In this document: in pieces, positions 1-7,475 of the stretch | Layout: each line of letters begins with the position of its first letter | How positions within the stretch are numbered: the first letter of the stretch is position 1 | Assembly: GCA_963716925.1 (NCBI GenBank) | Contig: CAVQUX010000018.1 | Coordinates: forward strand, 408,346 to 472,345 | Reading direction: 5' to 3' | From: DAISKN01 sp963716925 | Lineage (GTDB): Bacteria > Acidobacteriota > Vicinamibacteria > Marinacidobacterales > SMYC01 | DNA length: 64,000 nucleotides | Program-made: the position numbers and the translations under genes | The notes under the pieces: model-generated | What the model was told of the DNA's origin: nothing | Database searches by the model: none | What the model saw: only the letters and a program-made list of their open reading frames with translations

Positions 1-395
1 GAAAACGTGCCGGTAGGCGCCCACCACGGGCGTTGCCACGTTGAACTCCGTCTTCCGCGTATCCGCCTCGGTGACGTGCACGTTGTGGAGAACGTCCTCG
101 CTGTTCTTGAAATCGACGGGCTGACCCGGTCGGACGATGAGGAGCTTCGGACGGAAGGCGGTCCCATACTGATCCATGAGGGCCGGCTCCGAGGGAATCG
201 AGGTCTCGATCGGAACTGCGGGTACGAGCATGATGACGGAGGGGTAGCCTCCGGTCGCAGGAGGGGCCTTCCCGACCAGCTTCGGGGACGCCTCGGCCGG
301 AGGTTTTTCCTCCTCGGGGGAGCGGCACAGCCCGCGACCGCGAGCGCCAGACAGATCCATCGAGAATGTCGATTCCGGAAGGCTATTTTCGTCAT
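1..395 (-). pseudogene. Cupredoxin-like lipoprotein, frameshifted, C-terminus off the window
   Basis: Reading the minus strand from the ATG at 395-393 gives a basic n-region, a hydrophobic stretch and the lipobox LAVAGC, then AAPP. The frame then changes by one base in a run of five G (plus 316-320). The other frame continues EEEKPPAEASPKLVGK and into FRPKLLIVRPGQPVDFKNS followed by DVLHNVHVTEAD. The PGQ...V.F.N.D...HNVH pattern is that of plastocyanin/cupredoxin-like domains, where the His helps bind copper. A sixth G would restore one frame, so this is either a sequencing error or a recent mutation. The gene runs off the left edge. It is divergent from the YciI gene with only 24 bp between start codons. 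The family assignment is moderate: the C-terminal Cys/His/Met ligands are not in the window. Confidence 0.7.
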
Positions 396-419
396 ACTCT
401 GGGAACGAAAGGGGACGCC

Positions 420-773
420 ATGGCTCAGTTTATGCTGCTCCTCCACGAGAATCCGAGCGAGTTCTCGGACCTCACCCGGAACCAGATGGAGTCGGTCATC
501 GCGGAGTACCAGGCCTGGGGGCAGAGGCTTGCCTCCGAAGGACGGCTGGTAGCGAGCCACAAGCTCACCGACGAGGGCGGCCGGCACGTGCAAAAGCGCG
601 GGAGCGAGGTCCTGGTGACGGATGGTCCGTTCGCCGAAGCGAAGGAGGTCCTGGGCGGGTACTACGTCGTGAAGGCGGCGAGCTACGACGAGGCCGTCGA
701 GATCGCGAAGTCCGGGCCCCATCTCCGCTACAACGGTCGCATCGAGGTGCGTAAGGTCGATCTCGTGGACTGA
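420..773 (+). CDS. YciI/DGPF-domain protein
   Basis: Small soluble protein of 117 residues beginning MAQFMLLLHENP. It carries the signature VTDGPFAEAKEVLGGYYVV of the DGPF branch of the YciI-like superfamily, an alpha/beta ferredoxin-like fold often found near ECF sigma factors. No enzymatic activity is established for this branch. The ATG at 420 was preferred to the upstream in-frame ATG at 366 because homologues start at this MxxFMLLL strand and a purine-rich AAAGGGGA lies just upstream. It is divergent from the broken lipoprotein and ends 23 bp before the molybdenum hydroxylase operon, which has its own promoter-like site. Confidence 0.85.
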   Translation: MAQFMLLLHENPSEFSDLTRNQMESVIAEYQAWGQRLASEGRLVASHKLTDEGGRHVQKRGSEVLVTDGPFAEAKEVLGGYYVVKAASYDEAVEIAKSGPHLRYNGRIEVRKVDLVD

Positions 774-784
774 GGCACCGCTGT

Positions 785-790
785 TAAGAT
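785..790 (+). promoter_or_regulatory. Extended -10 element (TGt-TAAGAT) for the molybdenum hydroxylase operon
   Basis: TAAGAT with a TG dinucleotide one base upstream (TGT-TAAGAT). A start site about seven bases downstream would fall on the ATG at 797, so the mRNA would be leaderless. There is no Shine-Dalgarno sequence before that ATG, which agrees. Inferred from sequence only. Confidence 0.45.
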
Positions 791-796
791 AGCGGG

Positions 797-3010
797 ATGG
801 CGTCGGTCGGCACGAGCTCCCGCCGGAAGGAAGGCCCTGAAAAGCTCACGGGCGAAGCCCGATACATCGACGACTATCCTCTCGAAGGAGCGCTCCACGG
901 AGTCACGCTGCGCTCGAAGATCGCGCGCGGGACCATCCGGGAGATCCGCTTCGATCCGTCGTTCGATTGGAGCTCCGTCGTCGTCGCCTCCGCTTCCGAC
1001 ATCCCCGGCGAGAACTCGGTTCTCCTGATCGAGAAAGACCAGCCTCTTCTCGCGTCTCACGAGATCCACCACCTCGAGGAGCCGATTCTGATCCTCGGGC
1101 ATCCCGACCGGGCGAAAGCCTACGAGGCGCTCGAACGCATCGACGTCCTCTACGACGAAGGCAAGCCGGTCCTCACCATGGAAGAAGCGCTCGCCAACGG
1201 CGCCGTCTTCAAGCGATACGAGATCGTCAAGGGAGATCTCGAGGCCGGGTTCCGGGAGGCCGACGTGGTCGTGGAAGGGGAGTATCGGGTTCCCCACCAG
1301 GAGCAGGCCTACATCGAGAACAACGGCATCGCCGCCTGGGAGGAGGAGGACGGAACCCTGGTGGTCATGGGCTCGATGCAGTGTCCTTATTATGTACACA
1401 AGGCGATGCTCGGGCTCTTCCCGAGGGCCGTCGAGAAGATTCGGGTGATCCAGACGGCCACCGGGGGAGGCTTCGGGGGCAAGGAGGAGTATCCCAATCT
1501 CATCGCCGGGCACGCGGCGGTGCTCTCGCTGAAGGCGAAGCGGCCGGTGAAGATCGTCTACGACCGCGCCGAGGACATGCGGGCCACGACGAAGAGGCAC
1601 CCCGCCCGCGTCCGCCATCGCACCGGCGTCAAGAAGGACGGGACCCTCGTCGTCCAGGAGATCGACGTCCTCATGGACGGAGGCGCCTACGTGACCCTGT
1701 CTCCCGTGGTTCTTTCCCGAGGCGTTCTCCACGCGACCGGACCCTACGAATGCCCGAACGTGCGCGTCGTCGGGCAGGTCGTCGAGACCAACACCCCTCC
1801 GAACGGCGCGTTCCGGGGTTTCGGAGCGCCGCAGACTCTCTTCGCCGCCGAGATGCAGGTGGAGAAAATCGCCGCCCGCCTCGGGCTCGACGGTCTCGCC
1901 GTTCGCCGGAAGAACCTCCTGCGTGAGGGCTCGGTGACCGCCACCGGGCAGGTGCTGACCGAGAGCGTGGGGGCGCAGGAGGTTCTGGAGCGCGCCGTCG
2001 CGGTGAGCCGCTACCTCACGCGGAAGAAAGACTGCGAGCGCTGGAACCGGAGGAAATCGGCGCCGAGCTGGCGCGGGGTCGGACTCGCCGCGGTTTTCCA
2101 CGGCGCCGGTTTCACCGGAAGCGGCGAGGTCCACCTTCGGAGCCGGGCTACCGTCTCTCTTCTACCGAGCGGCGACATCGAGGTCGAGGCCGCCTCGACG
2201 GAGATCGGCCAGGGGACCACCAGCATCCTCGCGTCGATCGTCGCCGACGCACTCGACGTCCCCTACGATTGGATCCGGGTCTGCACTCCCGACACCGCGA
2301 AAGTCCCCAACAGCGGACCCACGGTCGCGAGCCGGACGTGCATGATCGTGGGCGGACTCCTGAAGCGCTCGGCGGACGCGCTGAGGCGCGCCCTCGAGAA
2401 CGAGGGAATCCCCTGGCCTCCGACCCCCGCCGCTTTGAAGCGCGCCGCGCGGAAGCTCTGCGCGAGCGGACGGCCGTTCGGCTTCGTCCAGGAGTACGAG
2501 CCGCCGCGCGACATCCGGTGGGACGACGCCACCTACCGGGGCGACGCCTACGGCGTCTACGGCTATGCGGCGATGGTCGTCGAAGTCGAGGTCGACAAGC
2601 TCACCTGCGAAGTGAAGGTCAATGAAGTGTTCACCGCCCAGGACGTCGGACGGGCCATCAATCCGCTCCTGGTGGAAGGGCAGATCGTAGGAGGCACGGC
2701 GCAGGCCCTCGGCTACGCCCTCCTGGAGAACGCGATCTTCGAGAACGGCGCCATGGCGAACGCGAGCTTCACCAACTACGTGATCCCGACGACTCTCGAT
2801 ACGCCGGAGATGCTGGTTGAGATCGTGGAGAAGCCGTACTCGCGCGGACCGTTCGGCGCGAAGGGCGTGGGCGAGCTTCCGATGGACGTTCCCGCTCCCG
2901 CGGTCGCGGCCGCCGTCCACCAGGCGACGGGGCTCTTCCTCACCGAGCTTCCCCTTCTTCCCGAGCGCATCTCGAAGGCCATTCATGATCGAGCTCACCG
3001 TCAATCGTAA
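797..3010 (+). CDS. Molybdenum hydroxylase large (Mo-binding) subunit, xanthine dehydrogenase family
   Basis: Protein of 737 residues. Starting at residue 1 it has the aldehyde oxidase/xanthine dehydrogenase a/b hammerhead domain (LTGEARYIDDYPLEGALHG, about residues 15-120) and then the Mo-cofactor-binding domain. Visible family motifs are TGGGFGGKEE, GAFRGFGAPQ and, near the C-terminus, GAKGVGELP, whose Glu (residue 693) matches the catalytic base of the family. The subunit hydroxylates a heterocycle or aldehyde with water as oxygen source and passes electrons to the [2Fe-2S] subunit. The substrate cannot be told from sequence. The 3' end overlaps the small-subunit start by 26 bp, so the genes are translationally linked in the order L-S-M. 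No signal peptide, so it is probably cytoplasmic. Confidence 0.93.
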   Translation: MASVGTSSRRKEGPEKLTGEARYIDDYPLEGALHGVTLRSKIARGTIREIRFDPSFDWSSVVVASASDIPGENSVLLIEKDQPLLASHEIHHLEEPILILGHPDRAKAYEALERIDVLYDEGKPVLTMEEALANGAVFKRYEIVKGDLEAGFREADVVVEGEYRVPHQEQAYIENNGIAAWEEEDGTLVVMGSMQCPYYVHKAMLGLFPRAVEKIRVIQTATGGGFGGKEEYPNLIAGHAAVLSLKAKRPVKIVYDRAEDMRATTKRHPARVRHRTGVKKDGTLVVQEIDVLMDGGAYVTLSPVVLSRGVLHATGPYECPNVRVVGQVVETNTPPNGAFRGFGAPQTLFAAEMQVEKIAARLGLDGLAVRRKNLLREGSVTATGQVLTESVGAQEVLERAVAVSRYLTRKKDCERWNRRKSAPSWRGVGLAAVFHGAGFTGSGEVHLRSRATVSLLPSGDIEVEAASTEIGQGTTSILASIVADALDVPYDWIRVCTPDTAKVPNSGPTVASRTCMIVGGLLKRSADALRRALENEGIPWPPTPAALKRAARKLCASGRPFGFVQEYEPPRDIRWDDATYRGDAYGVYGYAAMVVEVEVDKLTCEVKVNEVFTAQDVGRAINPLLVEGQIVGGTAQALGYALLENAIFENGAMANASFTNYVIPTTLDTPEMLVEIVEKPYSRGPFGAKGVGELPMDVPAPAVAAAVHQATGLFLTELPLLPERISKAIHDRAHRQS

Positions 3011-3464
3011 GAAGCGCCGCTATCGCGGGCCCGCCTTCAAGCGGCTCCTCGATGTGCTTCGCGAGGACTTCGAGCTCACGGGAACGAAGGAAGGCTGCGG
3101 CGAAGGCGAGTGCGGTGCCTGCACGGTGATCCTCGACGGAGAGCCGGTGAACTCGTGCCTGATTCCCGTGGCTCAGGCGGAGGGCTCCCGGGTTCTGACC
3201 GTCGAGGGGCTGGCCGCGCCGTCCCGGCTTTCCCCGCTCCAGCATTCGTTTCTCGATCGGGGGGCGGCGCAGTGCGGGATCTGCACCCCGGGAATGCTCA
3301 TGACCGCCGTTGCTCACCTGCGCGGAGGGGGAGGGACGGATACCGAGGCGGTCCGCGTGGCACTCGCGGGAAATCTCTGCCGGTGCACGGGCTATCAGCA
3401 CATCGTGGCCGCCGTGGTGGAAACGGCGAAGCGGGAACGGAAGAGGCGCTCTCGTGCGCGGTGA
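2985..3464 (+). CDS. Molybdenum hydroxylase [2Fe-2S] small subunit
   Basis: Protein of 159 residues beginning MIELTVNRKK. The N-terminal half has the plant-type ferredoxin cluster site (EGCGEGECGACTV followed by NSC) and the C-terminal half the second [2Fe-2S] domain (CGICTPGM and LCRCTGY). It relays electrons from the molybdenum centre to the FAD subunit. The ATG at 2985 lies inside the end of the large-subunit gene. Length and the cysteine pattern are normal for the CoxS/XdhC-type small subunits. The medium subunit starts 10 bp after its stop. Confidence 0.93.
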   Translation: MIELTVNRKKRRYRGPAFKRLLDVLREDFELTGTKEGCGEGECGACTVILDGEPVNSCLIPVAQAEGSRVLTVEGLAAPSRLSPLQHSFLDRGAAQCGICTPGMLMTAVAHLRGGGGTDTEAVRVALAGNLCRCTGYQHIVAAVVETAKRERKRRSRAR

Positions 3465-3474
3465 CGCGCGGAGC

Positions 3475-4320
3475 ATGACGCTCCTTCGACCCCGGAGCGT
3501 CGAGGAGGCCCTCCGCCTCTACGCGGAGCATCCCGGCGCCGTTCCCCTCGCGGGGGGAACGGACTTCATGGTCGCCTGGAACGCGGGCGAGGCGAACGGT
3601 CGCACGATCCTGGATCTCTCCCGCCTCGCGCCCTGGAAGCGCATCGTCGAGACGAAGACCGGCGTTCGCATCGGAGCTCTCGTCACCCACCGCGAGCTCC
3701 AGCTTCACTCCGGAATCCGAACGCGTCTTCCGCTCCTCGTCCAGGCCTGCGCGACCATCGGCGGGCGGCAGATCCAGGCTCGAGGCACGCTCGGTGGGAA
3801 CATCGCGAATGCTTCCCCGGCAGGGGACACCTTCGCCCCGCTCGCGGTCTACGAGGCCCGTGTGCGGCTGCGATCGGTCGGGGCGTCACGGACTCTCCCG
3901 CTCCTCTCGGTCTTCACCGGAGTGAAGAGGACCGCCCTCGCCGGGGATGAGCTCATCGACTCGATCGAGATCGACTTTCCCCGCCGTCCCGCGCGCCAGA
4001 GCTTCCGCAAGGTGGGAACGAGGGCGGCTTCGGCGATCTCCAAGACCGTGGCCGCGGGCCTTCTCTGGGTTTCGACCGACGGACGGGTCCGGGAGGTCCG
4101 TTTCGCCCTCGGAAGCATGGCGCCGACGGTGCGGAGGCTCGCTTCCGTCGAGTCTTTTCTCTCGGGAAGGAAGCCGACCTCGAGGCTCGTCGAGCAGGCG
4201 GTCGAACTCCTTGCGAGCGACGTGTCTCCCATCGACGACCTGCGCTCGACCCGAGCCTATCGCCTCGAGGTGTCTCGAAATCTGCTCCGCGCATTCCTTA
4301 GCGGCGATCTCGCTCGATAG
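3475..4320 (+). CDS. Molybdenum hydroxylase FAD-binding subunit
   Basis: Protein of 281 residues. It begins with the FAD_binding_5 pattern (LLRPRSVEEALRLYAEHPGA, then PLAGGTDFMVAWN). The FAD-contacting segment TIGGRQIQARGTLGGNIANA is intact, and a CO_deh_flav_C domain covers the last third. It takes electrons from the small subunit for transfer to NAD+, quinone or oxygen. An in-frame GTG at 3454 would overlap the small-subunit gene. The ATG at 3475 was chosen because homologues start directly at the first beta strand. The operon ends here, followed by an inverted repeat. No cofactor-insertion gene (XdhC/CoxF type) is adjacent. Confidence 0.92.
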   Translation: MTLLRPRSVEEALRLYAEHPGAVPLAGGTDFMVAWNAGEANGRTILDLSRLAPWKRIVETKTGVRIGALVTHRELQLHSGIRTRLPLLVQACATIGGRQIQARGTLGGNIANASPAGDTFAPLAVYEARVRLRSVGASRTLPLLSVFTGVKRTALAGDELIDSIEIDFPRRPARQSFRKVGTRAASAISKTVAAGLLWVSTDGRVREVRFALGSMAPTVRRLASVESFLSGRKPTSRLVEQAVELLASDVSPIDDLRSTRAYRLEVSRNLLRAFLSGDLAR

Positions 4321-4334
4321 GCTTTCGGGGAATC

Positions 4335-4426
4335 GAACGCAAAGACGCAAAGACGCAAGGGCGCAAAGAAAGACTCGGGATTTTTCTTCTTTGCGTCTTG
4401 GCGCCTCTGCGCCTTTGCGTTCTTCC
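4335..4426. repeat. Inverted 'ACGCAAAG' intergenic repeat, copy 1
   Basis: Left arm: tandem CGCAAAGA-type heptamer/octamer units (4335-4371). Right arm: their reverse complement, CTTTGCGT units (4386-4426). The arms can pair into a long imperfect hairpin. It fills the whole gap between the converging FAD-subunit and DUF1460 genes. Related copies lie at 39871-39908 and 55881-56015, also between convergent genes. A bidirectional terminator or 3'-end stabiliser is a reasonable guess. Confidence 0.8.
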
Positions 4427-4434
4427 TGGTTTTT

Positions 4435-5298
4435 TCAGGGGCTCGAGGGTCTCGCGACGACGATTCCCAGACGCTCGGGGCGCCTCAGCAGATAGCTCGC
4501 GACGTCCTCCCGGGTGAGGACCACGCGGCCGTGGAAGCTCGACGCGTGAAGGAGTCTCGGTTTGCCGCCCATGCGGTAGATGAAACCCGCGTGGTGGATG
4601 AGGAGGCCCGACCGCTCGCGGACGAAAGCCACCAGGTCGCCGTCCTCGAGCTGGTCCAGAACGCGGGGAGCCCGGTCGCGGGAGAGCACCAGGTGCGGGG
4701 TCCGACTCAGCCGCGATTCGGTCGCCGCGACTTCGCGAGTGAGCACTGCGAGCGCATCCCTCGAGACGTCCGCGCCGGGGAGGACGCGGGAGCTGATGTG
4801 GAAATAGCTGCGGGTCAGCGGCTCGCCGCCCAGAGCCTGCGTCATGTTGGCGAGGCGTTTCCGCGATTCGTTGTCGTCGATCCAGTCGTCGAAGTAGTGG
4901 AGCCGCGACGCGTAGTCGGAGAGAGTGCCGCCCCGATACCGCGAGGCGACGAGCTCGCGCTCGAAGCAGGACTCGGTCGGCTCCCTCCGAAACCCGCATC
5001 GGGCCACCGCGAGGCTCGACTCGATGAAGGTGACGCACTCGAATCGAGAGAGCTCTACACGGAGCTTCTCGGGCGTTGTCGGCGCTGGGACCGACTCGTA
5101 GCCGGCCCCCTGTTGAAAGAATGCGGTACGCGCGAGGTACGTGCCGAACGTCTCGTGGGCGAGAGGGGCTCCGACGCCCTCATACCACTCGTGGAGCTTC
5201 AGCCGGGTCCTCGTAGTGAGCGTTCCCTCGTCGTCGGCCCCGGCTGCCAGCGAAAGGAGAACCGCAGCGATCGCGAGGAGAACTGGGCGTTTCGACAT
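4435..5298 (-). CDS. DUF1460 / N-acetylmuramoyl-L-alanine amidase-like secreted protein
   Basis: Protein of 287 residues with a signal peptide (MSKRPVLLAIAAVLLSLAAG). It matches the DUF1460 (amidase-like, NlpC/P60-related) family: the Cys of RFECVTFIESSLAV is the likely nucleophile, and HHAGFIYR with LLHASSFHG near the C-terminus supplies the His. Substrates are probably peptidoglycan fragments in the periplasm, by family knowledge. The ATG at 5298 follows AGGGAG. Ten upstream codons starting at 5328 would add a charged tail before the signal peptide and are less likely. It stands alone on the minus strand, convergent with the molybdenum hydroxylase operon. Confidence 0.85.
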   Translation of the reverse strand: MSKRPVLLAIAAVLLSLAAGADDEGTLTTRTRLKLHEWYEGVGAPLAHETFGTYLARTAFFQQGAGYESVPAPTTPEKLRVELSRFECVTFIESSLAVARCGFRREPTESCFERELVASRYRGGTLSDYASRLHYFDDWIDDNESRKRLANMTQALGGEPLTRSYFHISSRVLPGADVSRDALAVLTREVAATESRLSRTPHLVLSRDRAPRVLDQLEDGDLVAFVRERSGLLIHHAGFIYRMGGKPRLLHASSFHGRVVLTREDVASYLLRRPERLGIVVARPSSP

Positions 5299-5491
5299 CG
5301 CTCCCTGGTTTTTTTTAGGGTCGTCCAAGCGTAACGGCGGCGTTCATCCCCCGCAACTGCCACCCGAGCGAAGTTTGCTACCGGGACGAAAACGGAGTTA
5401 CATTCTCGCGCGCTCGCGGCCTCGAGGCCACGGCAGGGGTTGTCGTTCCCGGGGGTTGGCGGGACGGGGTGGGCAAGCTGGGGGGTGGGGT

Positions 5492-7402
5492 TTGGACGAT
5501 TATGTCGGACATCTTCGGGAGTTCCGGCGGATTCTCCGAAACCTGGAGAATCAGGCAACCCACCCGCTGAATCGCGAGACCATCGTCGCCCTCACCAAGA
5601 AGCTGGATCGCGATGAGTCGCAACTCAACGCCGACCGGCTCGAGCGCTCCTTCCGCGCGACGGTCGAGGCCACGCGCAGCATCGAGGATCTCGAGCACTA
5701 CGAACAGGACATCCTCGCGGTCTTCCACGAGATCACCTCCCGCAAGAGGCGGGAGCTCGAGCGGGAGCGCTTCCGCAACCTGCTGGATCAATCGGGCGAA
5801 GCGATCTTCGTCATCCACCCTGCGAGCAGCCGCTTTCTCGACGTCAACCAGACGGCGCTCCGCGTCCTCGGCTACTCCCGGGAGGACATGCTCGAGCTCT
5901 CGCTGAACCACATCGAGGTCGCGCTCCCGCTCACTCCGTCGACGGCATGGCACGACTGGGTGGAGAACGTCCGCAGTGCTCCGGACGTCCTGTACGTCGA
6001 GGGGGTCCATCGCCGCAAGGATGGAACGCGCTTCCCCGTCGAAGTCTCCGTGGGGCTCGCGACGTCCGACGGCCAGGAGCTTCTCCTTCTCGTCTCCCGA
6101 GACGTCACCGAGCGCAAACGGTCCGAAGCCCGCCTCCGCCGCCAGTGGGCGTTCTTCAGCCGGCTCACGCACCGGAGCGTCGACGGGATCATGGCCTTCG
6201 ACCGCAGCTTCAACCTGACGTACTGGAATCCCGCGATGGAGCGGATCCTGGGAGAGCGAAAGAGCAAGGTTCTGGGAAAGAACGCGCTCCAGGTGCTGCC
6301 GCAGCTCAAGGATCTCGGCGAGGATCGCTACTTCCGCGACGCGCTAGCCGGAACCACGTCGATCTCGAGAAACCGAGCCTACACCCATGGAGACACCGCT
6401 CGTCAGGTCTACTTCGACGGCTACTACTCTCCCCTCACCGAAGACTCGGGCGAGATCCTCGGCGGCATCGGCATCCTGCGGGACGTCACCGAGAGGCGCG
6501 AGACCCAGCTTCGGCAGGCGCGGGAGACCATGGCCCGCGTCGACGAACAGCGTCTCCAGCAGCTCGAGGTCCAGCGACACCTCGAGAGCGAGCTCTCCGA
6601 TTTGAAGCGGGAGAACGAGAAGCTGGCGTACGATCGGAAGCGATCGGCGGTCGAGCGCGAGGAGCATCTCCGCGCGGGAAAAGTCGAGGGGCTCGAGGTC
6701 CTGGCGAGCGGCCTCGCCCGCGAAGTGGAGCCTCTGCTCGCCGGAATCCTGAGCCAGGCGGGAGTCGCGCTCTCGGAGCTGCCTCCGGACTCGCCCCTGC
6801 GCCGGGGAGTGGAAGAGATCGAGGAGGCGGCCCTCTCCGCCAACGCTCTCACCAGCACGCTTTCCGCGCTCTCGAAGAACGGACGCGCCGACGTTCAGCG
6901 GGTCCATCTCGGGGATCTGCTCCAGGACGGCGAGCACAGCCTCCGGGCGGCGGTGAAGCCGGGAGTGACCCTGGAGCTGCCTTCGAGAGACCGGGGTGAC
7001 GACGGCCCGCTTCCGTCCCTCCGGGGCGACGCTCGTCAGCTCGCCGAGCTCATCCTCGCGCTCGTGGTAAACGCCTCCGACGCCGTCTCCGACGAGAACG
7101 GATGGATCCGAGTCGCCACCGGCACCACCGAAGTCGACTCCGAGCTCTTGAACCGCGCGTACCTCGGCAAGGGCAAGAGCCCGGGGAGCTACATTTATCT
7201 GGAGGTCTCCGACAACGGAACGGGAATGGACGAGGAGACGCTCTCCAAGATCCTCGTTCCGTTCTTCACCACCAGGCCGCGGCATCGTGGGCTCGGCCTG
7301 ACGACGGTCCTCGGTGCGGTCCGAGCCCACGGCGGGTTCCTCACCATCGATACCGTTCCCGGAAACGGCGCTACGTTCCGGGCTTTCTTTCCCTCGTGCT
7401 GA
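5492..7402 (+). CDS. Two-PAS sensor histidine kinase-like protein lacking the H-box histidine
   Basis: Protein of 636 residues from a TTG start preceded by a G-rich Shine-Dalgarno-like stretch; upstream sequence lacks coding character. It has an N-terminal helical region (about 1-110), PAS-1 (about 115-235, ending LLLVSRDVTERKR), PAS-2 (about 245-365, ending GGIGILRDVTERRE), a coiled coil, then a dimerisation-like helix and a GHKL ATPase domain. The ATPase has its N-box (LVVNASDAV), G1 (DNGTGMDEETLSKI), PFFTT and G2 (GLGLTTVLGAVRAHGG) motifs. Where kinases have GxAHxxNN, this protein reads SGLAREVEPLLAG: the phosphoacceptor His is Arg (residue 410). No membrane segment is visible, so it is cytoplasmic. 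No response regulator is adjacent. Confidence 0.85.
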   Translation: MDDYVGHLREFRRILRNLENQATHPLNRETIVALTKKLDRDESQLNADRLERSFRATVEATRSIEDLEHYEQDILAVFHEITSRKRRELERERFRNLLDQSGEAIFVIHPASSRFLDVNQTALRVLGYSREDMLELSLNHIEVALPLTPSTAWHDWVENVRSAPDVLYVEGVHRRKDGTRFPVEVSVGLATSDGQELLLLVSRDVTERKRSEARLRRQWAFFSRLTHRSVDGIMAFDRSFNLTYWNPAMERILGERKSKVLGKNALQVLPQLKDLGEDRYFRDALAGTTSISRNRAYTHGDTARQVYFDGYYSPLTEDSGEILGGIGILRDVTERRETQLRQARETMARVDEQRLQQLEVQRHLESELSDLKRENEKLAYDRKRSAVEREEHLRAGKVEGLEVLASGLAREVEPLLAGILSQAGVALSELPPDSPLRRGVEEIEEAALSANALTSTLSALSKNGRADVQRVHLGDLLQDGEHSLRAAVKPGVTLELPSRDRGDDGPLPSLRGDARQLAELILALVVNASDAVSDENGWIRVATGTTEVDSELLNRAYLGKGKSPGSYIYLEVSDNGTGMDEETLSKILVPFFTTRPRHRGLGLTTVLGAVRAHGGFLTIDTVPGNGATFRAFFPSC

Positions 7403-7461
7403 CTCGCCTTCGCCCTTCGGGCTACGGCGGGAATATTCGAGATGGAAAACCCTGGATCCGA

Positions 7462-7467
7462 TAGAAT
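7462..7467 (+). promoter_or_regulatory. -10 element TAGAAT before the pentapeptide gene
   Basis: TAGAAT ends nine bases before the ATG at 7476, so the transcript would be leaderless or nearly so. No Shine-Dalgarno sequence precedes the ATG. No clear -35 hexamer at 17 bp. Confidence 0.35.
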
Positions 7468-7475
7468 GCGCGTCT

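Noticed and set aside
7..552. Plus-strand open frame of about 180 codons across the left edge
   Set aside because: Arg/Gly-rich translation without motifs; the opposite strand encodes a lipoprotein signal plus cupredoxin-like domain, and the YciI gene starts at 420.
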